Shown piece after piece: positions 1 through 8,710 of a stretch of DNA of 47,086 nucleotides. This stretch comes from Anaerolineae bacterium. GTDB taxonomy: Bacteria; Chloroflexota; Anaerolineae; Aggregatilineales; Phototrophicaceae. Both the position numbers and the translations under genes were made by a program. How positions within the stretch are numbered: the first letter of the stretch is position 1; each line of letters opens with the position of its first letter. The DNA lies in contig JAUZRW010000218.1 of assembly GCA_030950085.1 (NCBI GenBank), positions 1-47,086 of the forward strand, given 5' to 3'. The notes below the pieces were generated by a model. It was not told the origin of the DNA, searched no databases, and worked only from the letters and a program-made list of their open reading frames with translations.

Positions 1-98
1 GGTAATGTTGCTGTTGGTTCTTGTGCTAATAGCGATGGTTGAATAGTTAATAAGGCTAAATATCCTAACCATAGACTAGCTGCCATGTAACGTCGCAT
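1..98 (-). CDS. Exported protein, N-terminal fragment (runs off left edge)
   Basis: Only the first 32 codons are in the window. The minus-strand ATG at 98 is preceded by a GAGGGG ribosome site about 9 bases upstream. The peptide begins MRRYMAASLWLGYLALLTIQ and continues to a likely cleavage site at LLA-QEPTATL, which is a typical Sec signal peptide with two arginines, a hydrophobic core and an Ala before the cut. The Pro/Thr start of the mature part resembles the low-complexity linkers of the other exported proteins in this window. The gene is divergent from the cystathionine beta-synthase gene. Function cannot be assigned from this fragment. Confidence 0.6.
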   Translation of the reverse strand, partial: MRRYMAASLWLGYLALLTIQPSLLAQEPTATL

Positions 99-371
99 TA
101 AGTTTATCCCCTCTTAAAAACAGACATATTCACTAATTTTCCATCTATAACCTAACGATACTCGCAATATTCTCATAATGCAAGTATTTCATAGGTATTC
201 CGCAGGGCAATCATAGGCTAATAGTTGGCGACATCACGTAGCAAGCGAGGCATTATAGCGCAAATTTACTGTCGATATTGCATAAAGTTAAATGGACGTT
301 TTACCCAAGTCAGTGTTATGATGGGCATAGATTAGTAAATCATAATTACTGACTAGGAAAAATTCATCACC

Positions 372-1832
372 ATGACTCTTCATAATACAGAGCAAAGTAC
401 CCATACAGAAGCATCTGCAATGCCACAGATTCACAGTGATATTTTGGGAACAATGGGGCAAACTCCCCTCGTTCGGCTGAATCGCATCACACACGGGATT
501 CGTTGCCAGATGGTGGCAAAGGTCGAATATTTCAATCCCGGTGGGTCTGTCAAAGACCGTATCGGCATTACCATTATTGAAGATGCCGAGCGCAAAGGTT
601 TACTTAAGCCCGGCGGTACGATTGTCGAGGCGACATCCGGCAATACAGGTGTCGGATTAGCGATTGCCGCTATTTTGCGTGGGTATAAATGTGTCTTTGT
701 CATGCCCGACAAAATGTCTGATGAAAAAATCCGTGTTTTGCGTGCCTATGGCGCACGGGTCGTTGTCACCCCTACCAATGTTGAGCCGGATGACCCACGC
801 AGTTACTATAAAGTTTCCGAACGCATCGTCAGCGAAACTTCCAATAGCATCCTTGCCAATCAATATCATAATCCTGTAAATCCCCTCACCCATGAAGCAA
901 GCACGGGACCCGAAATCTGGGAACAAACGGCTGGTCAGATAGATGTCTTTGTCGCAGGTATCGGTACAGGTGGCACGATTACAGGTGTCGGGCGCTATCT
1001 CAAGAAAATGAATCCGAAAATTCAGATTGTTGCTGTAGACCCTGTGGGTTCAATTGTTCATGACCACTTTTATACGGGCAAAATGACTGACGCGGAATCT
1101 TATAAGACAGAAGGTATCGGCGAAGATTTTATCCCTTCCAACTATGATTACAATGTGATTGATGACATGGTAAGGGTGAGCGACAAAGAAACGATGTTGA
1201 TGACTCGCCGCCTGGTGCGTGAAGAAGGTATTTTCGCAGGCAATTCGAGTGGCGCGGCATTGGCAGGCGCTTTACATTATGCCGCAGAGCGTGACCTCGC
1301 GCCGGATAAATTGATGGTTGTCTTACTGCCGGATAATGGCTCGCGCTATCTAAGCAAGGTATTTGATGATAACTGGATGCGTGAAAATCAGTTCTTGGGG
1401 ACGGATTGGTCAGATACGACGGTGAGTACAGTGATGGAGCGCAAAACTCGTAAGGGACTCATCACGGCGAATGCGAAAGAACCTGTCGCCGATGTTATCG
1501 CCAAGATGAAGGCTAACGATGTCTCGCAAATGCCTGTTCTCGGTGAACGCGACCAATTACGGGGACTTGTGACAGAAGTTGGATTGTTGAGTTACTTGCT
1601 CAATAACGCTGGCAGCGATTCGGCATCAACGCCAGTTGAAGAAGCGGGCGTTATCGACACGAGTGTTCCCAATTTGAGTCCCGGCACCCCGATTGAAACG
1701 ATGATGAGCATTTTCTCTACTCATGCCATCGCCCTTGTGACAGAACGGATGGGAGAAAATCAAGACCAGCGTGTTGTCGGTATTCTGACGAAAATTGACT
1801 TGCTAGACTTCCTCTCGAACCGCAACACATAA
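372..1832 (+). CDS. cbs: Cystathionine beta-synthase
   Basis: PLP enzyme that condenses serine (or O-acetylserine) with homocysteine to cystathionine, the first step of transsulfuration to cysteine. The 486-residue protein has the fold-type II catalytic domain at about residues 20-340. The PLP lysine is K61 in NPGGSVKDRIG, followed by the substrate loop EATSGNTGVGLA and the phosphate-binding GTGGTITGVG. Two CBS repeats follow at about 350-485, giving the length and order of full-length CBS rather than the shorter cysteine synthase CysK. ATG 372 has an AGGAAA-like site that is rather distant; ATG 420 is an alternative without a better site. It is convergent with the cystathionine gamma-lyase/synthase gene, the next pathway enzyme. 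A cysteine synthase with regulatory CBS domains is the main alternative. Confidence 0.88.
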   Translation: MTLHNTEQSTHTEASAMPQIHSDILGTMGQTPLVRLNRITHGIRCQMVAKVEYFNPGGSVKDRIGITIIEDAERKGLLKPGGTIVEATSGNTGVGLAIAAILRGYKCVFVMPDKMSDEKIRVLRAYGARVVVTPTNVEPDDPRSYYKVSERIVSETSNSILANQYHNPVNPLTHEASTGPEIWEQTAGQIDVFVAGIGTGGTITGVGRYLKKMNPKIQIVAVDPVGSIVHDHFYTGKMTDAESYKTEGIGEDFIPSNYDYNVIDDMVRVSDKETMLMTRRLVREEGIFAGNSSGAALAGALHYAAERDLAPDKLMVVLLPDNGSRYLSKVFDDNWMRENQFLGTDWSDTTVSTVMERKTRKGLITANAKEPVADVIAKMKANDVSQMPVLGERDQLRGLVTEVGLLSYLLNNAGSDSASTPVEEAGVIDTSVPNLSPGTPIETMMSIFSTHAIALVTERMGENQDQRVVGILTKIDLLDFLSNRNT

Positions 1833-1843
1833 AATCATCGAAT

Positions 1844-1873
1844 AATGGGACGTGATACGTTACGTCCCATTTT
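1844..1873 (+). terminator. Rho-independent terminator after cbs
   Basis: Perfect 10-bp inverted repeat (AATGGGACGT at 1844-1853 with ACGTCCCATT at 1862-1871), 8-base loop, ending in TTTT. It starts 11 bases past the cbs stop codon, between two convergent genes. Confidence 0.75.
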
Positions 1874-1904
1874 CACCCAACACAAAATGACGAATAGCCC
1901 ACTA

Positions 1905-3047
1905 TTAGTCGTTGTGCAATGCTTGGCGCAAATCATTGATGAGGTCATCGACATTTTCGATACCCACGCTGAGACGCACCAATGCTGGGTCTACCGCAAT
2001 ATCGGTGTCAGCAGTGCTGGCATGAGTCATACTATAAGGATGCTCAATCAGGCTTTCGACACCACCGAGACTTTCTGCCAATGCGAATAACTTTGTGCGT
2101 GTGACCATCGTTTTGGCGATTGCTTCACTCTTGAGGATGATACTCACCATGCCGCCAAATAATTTCATCTGACGTTTAGCGAGTTCATGCTGTGGATGAC
2201 TTTCTAATCCCGGATAGTAAACTTTCACAATTTCGGGATGGTCTTCTAGCATTTGGGCAATTTTCATAGCATTTTCGCTGTGACGCTCCATCCGAACGCC
2301 AAGCGTTTTGATACCGCGCATCACGAGAAAACAATCCATCGGACCCGGCACTGCTCCGGCAGCATTTTGCAAGAATTTTAGTTCGGTATAAAGCGATTCG
2401 TCTTTCATAGCCAGTAAGCCACCGACAGCATCACTATGACCGTTGAGGTATTTGGTGCTGCTGTGCATGACAATATCCGCACCCATCGTTAGCGGCTGTT
2501 GGATATAGGGACTAGCGAACGTGTTATCGACACCCACCAAAACATCTTGTGGCGCAGATTCGGCAAGGGCAGCAATATCACCTAATGCCAGCAATGGGTT
2601 TGTCGGTGTTTCGAGCCATAGGAGACGTGTATTAGGCTTAAATGCTGCTTTTACGGCTTCTAGGTCGCTTTGGTCAATCCAGCTAAATTCGAGACCATAA
2701 CGCTGATAAATCTTATCAAACAGGCGGAATGTGCCGCCGTAAACATCGTTACCCACAATTACATGGTCGCCCGGTTTCAGCAAGCGCACAATGGTATCAA
2801 TGGCGGCTAATCCACTAGAGAATGCGAGACCATATTGCCCACCTTCAATTGCGGCAACATTCGCTTCTAATGCCGCACGAGTCGGGTTTCCACTGCGGCT
2901 ATACTCATAACCTTTGTGCTGATTTGGGGCTTCCTGAACAAAGGTTGATGACTGAAAAATCGGGGTCATGATAGCACCCGTTGCAGGGTCGGGTTCTTGT
3001 CCAGCATGAATCGCTAATGTATCTATGTGATAGTCTTGTTCGCTCAC
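1905..3047 (-). CDS. Cystathionine gamma-lyase / gamma-synthase family PLP enzyme
   Basis: Cys/Met-metabolism PLP enzyme of 380 residues, the usual length. The Schiff-base lysine is K199 in MHSSTKYLNGHSD. The cofactor-binding YSRSGNPTRAALE, the GDHVIVGNDVYGGT segment and the C-terminal VRLSVGIENVDDLI are intact. It starts at GTG 3047 with GAGGA 7 bases upstream. Placed tail to tail with cystathionine beta-synthase, it most likely acts as cystathionine gamma-lyase, cleaving cystathionine to cysteine, 2-oxobutyrate and ammonia. Gamma-synthase or methionine gamma-lyase activity cannot be excluded from sequence alone. The two genes together give a complete reverse transsulfuration route from homocysteine to cysteine. 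Confidence 0.88.
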   Translation of the reverse strand: MSEQDYHIDTLAIHAGQEPDPATGAIMTPIFQSSTFVQEAPNQHKGYEYSRSGNPTRAALEANVAAIEGGQYGLAFSSGLAAIDTIVRLLKPGDHVIVGNDVYGGTFRLFDKIYQRYGLEFSWIDQSDLEAVKAAFKPNTRLLWLETPTNPLLALGDIAALAESAPQDVLVGVDNTFASPYIQQPLTMGADIVMHSSTKYLNGHSDAVGGLLAMKDESLYTELKFLQNAAGAVPGPMDCFLVMRGIKTLGVRMERHSENAMKIAQMLEDHPEIVKVYYPGLESHPQHELAKRQMKLFGGMVSIILKSEAIAKTMVTRTKLFALAESLGGVESLIEHPYSMTHASTADTDIAVDPALVRLSVGIENVDDLINDLRQALHND

Positions 3048-3134
3048 AGAAAATTCCTCATCTATCGAATAGTCATTATTACCGACAGTGTAACATGAGA
3101 TAGGCTTACCCTGTGAGACAAAAACCGTTATCAG

Positions 3135-4361
3135 CTAATCTGCTGCCGCAGGTGCTAATGGTTGTGATTTTTCTTGCAGCCCCTTCAAGGTTTGCATCGA
3201 CCAGATACCCACCACGGGACCAATTGCCAAAAACGCAAACGCCCAGTTCCAAGTAAACCTGTTCACTAATGTCGGAATCATGCGAATAGTGAATAGTGTC
3301 AGCAAGAAACCCATACTTGTTTGTAGTGTAAGTGCTGTGCCAAGATAGCGTTTGTCAGCAAGTTCGCTCACACTTGCCGAGAATTGTGCAGAATCGGCAA
3401 CGATGAAAGCCCCCCATATCAGGGCTATAACAGAGACCAAAATGGGATTTGCGCCATAGAAAAAACCGATAATCAGCGCACATACGCCACTAACAAGCAT
3501 TGAAGCAGAGGTCACGGTTGAACGCCCGATATTATCAGCCACTTTGCCCGCAAGCACGCTCCCAACACCACCAATCGCAATTGCAGCAAATGTCACAAAA
3601 CCTGCCCACTGTACACTGACATTTTGTAGCGCAAAACTCGCTGTGAGGAAAGCGAATAGCCAAGCCCACATTGCATAGAGTTCCCACATATGACCGAGAT
3701 AACCCAGATTCGCCAACATAACTTTTTTGTCAGTGAGGACATAACGCACATCTCCAGCACTAAATTTTGCTGCTTTGGTCGTATTGGGACCTTCGTGGAC
3801 AAAGAATAAGCCGATTAATCCGCCGATTGCGGCGAGACCAGCAGCTAGGTATAAAACCCGTTGCCATTGTCCAATACCGCCAAGCGCGTTCAGTAGATGG
3901 GGTGCAGCCGAACCGACAGTCAAAGCACCCACTATCAAGCCAATCCCTAAGCCTCTATCCTTTGTTGTCCAAGTTGCCATAATCTTCATGCCGACAGGAT
4001 AGACCCCTGCAAGGGAAACACCTGTCAAGAAACGTAAAATCATGGCTAATGTAGGTGAATCAGCCGCTATCAGGGGAATTAATGCAGTAGAAGCGGCGGC
4101 AATAAATGTGGCACTAATGAAAAACTGCCGTGCTGGAATACGGTCTGCTAGTGTCAAAATCGCAGACCCTAGCGCCCCAACGACAAATCCTATCTGAACC
4201 GACATTGTAAGCCAAGCCTTGCCACTATCGCCTAATGACCATAATTCGGCTAAATCATTGGTCACGGCTGAGGCGGAAAACCAGACGACCATCGCCAATA
4301 ATTCTGCTAAAGATAGAAGTAATAGTGTGCGCCATTTTGCACCAGAATTTGCTATTGTCAT
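3135..4361 (-). CDS. MFS transporter
   Basis: Polytopic inner-membrane protein of 408 residues with about twelve hydrophobic segments, the size of a major facilitator. The loop between segments 2 and 3 carries a reduced motif-A-like LADRIPARQF, repeated in the second half as KVADNIGRSTV, which fits the two-fold MFS repeat. No substrate is recognisable. I place the start at ATG 4361 (MTIANSGAKWR) with GAG 8 bases upstream; a GTG three codons earlier (4370) is possible. It is divergent from the SUV3-like helicase gene, and no metabolic neighbour suggests a cargo. Confidence 0.8.
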   Translation of the reverse strand: MTIANSGAKWRTLLLLSLAELLAMVVWFSASAVTNDLAELWSLGDSGKAWLTMSVQIGFVVGALGSAILTLADRIPARQFFISATFIAAASTALIPLIAADSPTLAMILRFLTGVSLAGVYPVGMKIMATWTTKDRGLGIGLIVGALTVGSAAPHLLNALGGIGQWQRVLYLAAGLAAIGGLIGLFFVHEGPNTTKAAKFSAGDVRYVLTDKKVMLANLGYLGHMWELYAMWAWLFAFLTASFALQNVSVQWAGFVTFAAIAIGGVGSVLAGKVADNIGRSTVTSASMLVSGVCALIIGFFYGANPILVSVIALIWGAFIVADSAQFSASVSELADKRYLGTALTLQTSMGFLLTLFTIRMIPTLVNRFTWNWAFAFLAIGPVVGIWSMQTLKGLQEKSQPLAPAAAD

Positions 4362-4484
4362 AAAAAACACTCGCTAATGGTATCAATCTTGTCTGTATGG
4401 ACGCAGTATAGCCTGCGAATCTAACAAAATCGCTACAGGCAGCATCATTCCACGATAACGCAACTAACGTAGAGCCATGCTCCC

Positions 4485-4493
4485 TGCTATAAT
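4485..4493 (+). promoter_or_regulatory. Extended -10 promoter for the SUV3-like helicase
   Basis: TGCTATAAT: a perfect -10 hexamer at 4488-4493 with the TGn extension, 36 bases ahead of the start codon. No good -35 is visible, which is acceptable for an extended -10 promoter. This is a consensus match only. Confidence 0.45.
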
Positions 4494-4529
4494 GACAGTG
4501 ACAATTACCCGATAAACGATAAGTAAAAT

Positions 4530-6569
4530 ATGACTCACGAAGATAATCCAATCGACGATACTATCACTTGGGAAGCAGCACGCGCACTTGTGGGAGACAT
4601 GCTCCGTCCTGATGGTCACGATGGCGAAACAGCCATGCAACAAACCATTGCCCGTAGTTATACGGTCAATCGCGCTCGGCATCGCCTTAAGTTAAACAAA
4701 GGCACGATTGACCAAGCCATTAAAGACGGGGTAATCAGTACATTTATAGACCCCGATAGCAACCAACGTATTCCAGCACAAACAATAGAAAGCGCCCTCA
4801 ACAATAGCGAATTATTTGAGAAAATTGCTGAGACAGAACGCATCAAACCGCGTGAGATTGCTGATGCTATGGGTGTCAAAACAGCCACAGCACGCAAACG
4901 ATTACGACGCGGCAAAGTAGACCCGAACAAGCTAATATGGGGGCAGATACGCGGACGCTTTAACCTGCCCGATACTTTGCGCGGATTTCATAAATTGGTT
5001 GCGGATAATAGAGAGGCACGGCGGCGCGAACAACGTGAAAAACGCGAAACAAGCCGTCAGCGCAAACGTGAGAAAAAAGAAATCGAACGTCGTCGTAGAG
5101 CCGAATTACGCGCTCGGCTGGTCGCCAGTTTTCCGGCATGGTCGGAGTTAGACCGTTCGCATCAAATGATGATGTTACATATTGGCCCCCCCAATAGTGG
5201 TAAGACACATGACGCTCTCAATCGTTTGGCAGAAGCCGGCAGTGGTTGGTATCTTGCCCCATTACGCCTCCTCGCATGGGAAGTCTTTGACCGCCTGAAT
5301 CAACGAGGGGCAAAGTGCAACCTGCTCACAGGTGAAGAATTTATCGCCGTAGAAGGTGCAGAGATTACGGCTGCTACAATCGAGATGTTTAACCCAAATC
5401 AGCACGGGGAAGTCGTTATTATCGACGAGGCACAAATGTTAGCCGATGCTGATAGAGGGTGGGCATGGACACGCGCTATGATGAGTTCACTTGCGGCGGA
5501 AATGCACGTTATCGCCCCCGAAACGGCACAAAATCTCATCCAGAAGATGGCAGAAGCCGCGAATATTCCCATGGGAACGGTTTTCCATGAACGCCTGACT
5601 CCTATCAAAGTCGCTGCTAAACATTGGAATCTGGAAAATATTCCACCGAAAACTATTTTAGTCGCTTTTTCGCGCAAGATGGTTTTGGAACTCAAAACAC
5701 GCTTGGAAGCAATGGGACGTGACGTATCGGTTGTATACGGTAGTTTGCCACCCGAAGTTCGTCGTAAACAAGCTGAACGTTTTGCAGCCGGTGAGACAGA
5801 TGTTTGTGTTGCGACAGATGCAGTGGGAATGGGACTCAACCTCCCTGCGGATTGTGTGTGTTTCTACGATGTCGAAAAATTTGATGGGCGTGATATGCGT
5901 CTACTCAAACCGGCTGAAGTGCAACAAATTGGCGGACGGGCTGGGCGCTATGGTTTCTCTCATGCCGGAGAAGTGGGCGCAATTCGTCGTGAAGATTTGA
6001 AGCTCGTTAAGCGGCTATTTTATGACACGCCGAAAGAATTGACTCATGCACGTGTCGCCCCCACAGTTGATGATTTGGCACTGATTCCGGGTAGTTTAGC
6101 AGAAAAACTCGGCGAATGGTCACAATTGCAATCTATTCCGAAAGACTTACGTAGTTCTGTAAAAACGGCAGATATGGCAGAGCGCATCCAATTAGCGAAT
6201 ATGCTCTCCGACTATCAGGTGGCAGAACTTGGACTGACGAATGCTGTGCAATTGGTCAATGCCCCGACACGCAAGAGTACCCGTGAGTTCTGGTATGATT
6301 GTGCCATTGCTATTATTGACCGTGCGCCTATGCCACTCCCACCTGCCCCATCAGACGAGGTTCTCGACACCGGTGATTTAGATTATGCGGAAATGTGTAT
6401 AGCGTGTGCTGACATTTATTTGTGGTTGTCATATCGACGTGAGTTTGCTGAATTTGCTGAACATCAAAAGCTGATTCGTGAGGAGCGACAAGATTGGTCT
6501 AGTCGCATTGATTCTGCGCTTCTGAGCAAAATCAAAACGAATTATATCCGCAATTTTGACAGTCGCTAA
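4530..6569 (+). CDS. SUV3-like DExH RNA helicase with N-terminal HTH region
   Basis: 679-residue superfamily 2 helicase. It has Walker A GPPNSGKT (219-226), motif II DEAQ (299-302), the SUV3-typical YGSLPPEVRRKQAERF, motif V VATDAVGMGLNL and motif VI QQIGGRAGRYG. The spacing and wording of these motifs match Suv3, the RNA helicase of the mitochondrial degradosome, rather than common bacterial DEAD-box proteins. Ahead of the core lie two helix-turn-helix-like segments (about 40-70 and 105-130, the latter KPREIADAMGVKTATARKRL) and a very basic charged helix (about 163-197). A role in 3'-to-5' RNA unwinding for decay or processing is inferred. The gene is monocistronic by context, divergent from the MFS gene and convergent with the amidohydrolase gene. 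Confidence 0.82.
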   Translation: MTHEDNPIDDTITWEAARALVGDMLRPDGHDGETAMQQTIARSYTVNRARHRLKLNKGTIDQAIKDGVISTFIDPDSNQRIPAQTIESALNNSELFEKIAETERIKPREIADAMGVKTATARKRLRRGKVDPNKLIWGQIRGRFNLPDTLRGFHKLVADNREARRREQREKRETSRQRKREKKEIERRRRAELRARLVASFPAWSELDRSHQMMMLHIGPPNSGKTHDALNRLAEAGSGWYLAPLRLLAWEVFDRLNQRGAKCNLLTGEEFIAVEGAEITAATIEMFNPNQHGEVVIIDEAQMLADADRGWAWTRAMMSSLAAEMHVIAPETAQNLIQKMAEAANIPMGTVFHERLTPIKVAAKHWNLENIPPKTILVAFSRKMVLELKTRLEAMGRDVSVVYGSLPPEVRRKQAERFAAGETDVCVATDAVGMGLNLPADCVCFYDVEKFDGRDMRLLKPAEVQQIGGRAGRYGFSHAGEVGAIRREDLKLVKRLFYDTPKELTHARVAPTVDDLALIPGSLAEKLGEWSQLQSIPKDLRSSVKTADMAERIQLANMLSDYQVAELGLTNAVQLVNAPTRKSTREFWYDCAIAIIDRAPMPLPPAPSDEVLDTGDLDYAEMCIACADIYLWLSYRREFAEFAEHQKLIREERQDWSSRIDSALLSKIKTNYIRNFDSR

Positions 6570-6574
6570 AAATT

Positions 6575-6601
6575 AAAAAGGGCGACTACAATCAGCCGCC
6601 C
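6575..6601 (-). terminator. Terminator after the amidohydrolase-CYTH gene
   Basis: Inverted repeat GGGCGACT (6580-6587) / AGCCGCCC (6594-6601) with one mismatch and a 6-base loop. On the minus strand it is followed by TTTTTAATTTTT. It lies between two convergent genes. Confidence 0.65.
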
Positions 6602-6630
6602 AATTTACACATGCCTTTTGTATTGCGCTG

Positions 6631-8613
6631 TTAGGACTGGAGCGCCATTTCCAGATAATCTTTGCGCTCAACTTTACTGACATCAATCTCCAGAATATCC
6701 ATCATCTCATGGACGAAGTTTGCTTTATTTTCGGCATCTGTCTTTGACCATGTGCGCGTCTTGATTTCGATATACATATCCGATAGTTCGGGCTTAATTA
6801 CACGGTCTATATTGATAAAGAATAGCACCCCTTTGTACAACATACGCCAGCGTCGGCGGTCTTTTTGGAGTTTGCGCTGTTCACTGACTTGGAAATACTC
6901 TTCATAGAAGCGCAAGGGATGACTTGCTGGTGCAATGAAGCGTGAATGAGATAGCACAACCGCATCATTAAAGACACGTTCTTTTTCGGCTGATGTATAT
7001 GTCAAGCGCATCCGTACTGACTCAACATTCCCCTCAAGGTCAATCCGGTCATCCTCACGATAGCGAATTCTGCCCTTATCTTGTTCATCGAATATGAAAT
7101 ACGTATCATATTGGCGATAATGCACTGCCCGTAAGACCTCTGAATCTTTGTGACTGAGTAATTCCTCAATAACGGACGGGTCTTCGATTTTAGCCTTCAC
7201 CTGAATCTCGAAACTCTCTGCCCGTTCAACACCAACACCCACAGCTACCAACTTACGAAGCGGATTTTCTTCGACTTCGCCCAAGAATTTACCCACTCGT
7301 TCGGCATAAGAAGCCGCTTCTTCTTTCAGTGCTGTTTCATCAATCGTTAGCAGGTCACGGTCACGCATGAGTATCTTACCGTGGCAAATCGTATGCTGCA
7401 CATCGCTACTTTTGGCAGAATAGACAATTTGTGAGTACGGCGCATCGGGATTGACATCAAAGCGTGGAACATTGTGTAGTGGATGGGCATTAACCACCAC
7501 CACATCTGCAAATTTACCGACTTCTAAGCTACCTGTCACATCGCCTAATCCTAATGCACGCGCCCCGTTGACTGTCGCCATCTGTAAAGCCTGTTTTGCG
7601 GGCAGTGCCGTTGGGTTATTGGGGGTGACTTTTGCAAGTAAAGCTGCTAGTCGCATTTCCTCAAACATATCAAGGTCATTATTACTGGCAGGTCCATCTG
7701 TTCCAATGGCTACATTGAGACCCATCTCTAACATTTGAGAAATCGGCGCAATTCCACTAGCGAGTTTCAAGTTTGCAGAGGGACAATGAGCGACTGACGC
7801 ACCATATTTTTTGAGCATCCGCATTTCATGTTCATCAATATGAACACAGTGGGCAGCGATAATCGGTACATCTAGCACGCCTTGGTCTTTGACCCATGGC
7901 ACAACGGTTTTATCATACTGATTCATACTATCTTCGACTTCACGCGCCGTTTCTGCAATGTGAATCATCATCGGGAAGCCATATTCTTTCGCCAATTCGA
8001 CACTGCGCTTGAGTGTTTCTTCGGTATTAGAATAGGGGGCATGAGGCGCAATCGACGGCGTAATCAGTGGATGGTCTTTCCACTGCTCGATAAATTCGCG
8101 TGTATAGTCCAGACTTTCTTCGTAGGTCGCAGCATCGGGTGTCGGGTACTTTAGAATCGACTCGCCCAAAAATGCACGCAAACCAGCATCAACCGTTGCT
8201 TGTGCAATGTCGGATTCAAAGTAGTACATATCGGAAAATGCGGTCACACCACCGCGAATCATTTCCGCACAGGCTAAAGTCGTTCCGAGTTTCACGAACT
8301 CTGGGCTGACAAATTCACGCTCGACTGGCATGATATAGCCCATGAGCCAAACATCGAGGCGCAAGTCATCTGCCATTGCCCTCAACAGTGTCATTGGCAC
8401 ATGGGTATGGGCATTGACCAAACCCGGCATAATATAATGTCCGCTACAATCAATGGTATCAGATGATTCGTATTGTTTTTCGAGTTCGGTACATGACCCA
8501 ACAGCGACCAGTTTGGTATTAGAAATCACGACCATGCCATCATGAATGATATCAAAATTGTCATTCATGGTGATAATCGTGCCACCTTTAAGGATAATGT
8601 CTGCTTTTTTCAA
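6631..8613 (-). CDS. Amidohydrolase (SAH/MTA deaminase-like) fused to a CYTH-like domain
   Basis: 660 residues, about 200 longer than usual for this family. Residues 1-430 are a metal-dependent amidohydrolase of the TRZ/ATZ/SsnA/MtaD group: metal ligands H69 and H71 (NAHTHVPMT), H218 (MIHIAET), H255 (AAHCVHIDEHE) and D306 (IGTDGPASNNDLDM). The family deaminates S-adenosylhomocysteine, methylthioadenosine or related purines and triazines. Residues about 465-655 look like a CYTH (class IV adenylate cyclase/triphosphate tunnel) fold. The visible marks are an E469-x-Q-x-K473 opening, YDTYF, IRYRED (515-520), RMRLTYT, NIDRV and YIEIK (E616, K618). It starts at TTG 8613 behind AAGGGG; no ATG nearby fits better. 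The deaminase call is firm at family level, not for substrate. The CYTH call rests on motif order. Confidence 0.8.
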   Translation of the reverse strand: MKKADIILKGGTIITMNDNFDIIHDGMVVISNTKLVAVGSCTELEKQYESSDTIDCSGHYIMPGLVNAHTHVPMTLLRAMADDLRLDVWLMGYIMPVEREFVSPEFVKLGTTLACAEMIRGGVTAFSDMYYFESDIAQATVDAGLRAFLGESILKYPTPDAATYEESLDYTREFIEQWKDHPLITPSIAPHAPYSNTEETLKRSVELAKEYGFPMMIHIAETAREVEDSMNQYDKTVVPWVKDQGVLDVPIIAAHCVHIDEHEMRMLKKYGASVAHCPSANLKLASGIAPISQMLEMGLNVAIGTDGPASNNDLDMFEEMRLAALLAKVTPNNPTALPAKQALQMATVNGARALGLGDVTGSLEVGKFADVVVVNAHPLHNVPRFDVNPDAPYSQIVYSAKSSDVQHTICHGKILMRDRDLLTIDETALKEEAASYAERVGKFLGEVEENPLRKLVAVGVGVERAESFEIQVKAKIEDPSVIEELLSHKDSEVLRAVHYRQYDTYFIFDEQDKGRIRYREDDRIDLEGNVESVRMRLTYTSAEKERVFNDAVVLSHSRFIAPASHPLRFYEEYFQVSEQRKLQKDRRRWRMLYKGVLFFINIDRVIKPELSDMYIEIKTRTWSKTDAENKANFVHEMMDILEIDVSKVERKDYLEMALQS

Positions 8614-8710
8614 ACCAATTCCCCTTTTTATGTTGGCAAATTTGCGCGATTATAGCGGTAATGTATGATTTGTGCAGACCGACTTAGCAAAATTTCGATG
8701 CGGAGCAAGC

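Noticed and set aside
1845-2090. Plus-strand reading frame at the end of the gamma-lyase gene
   Set aside because: It lies opposite a clear PLP enzyme gene and begins inside the cbs terminator; an antisense shadow.
8672-8710. Longer start (GTG) for the membrane-EEP protein
   Set aside because: ATG 8711 has GGAG 5 bases upstream; the extra residues lack membrane or conserved character.
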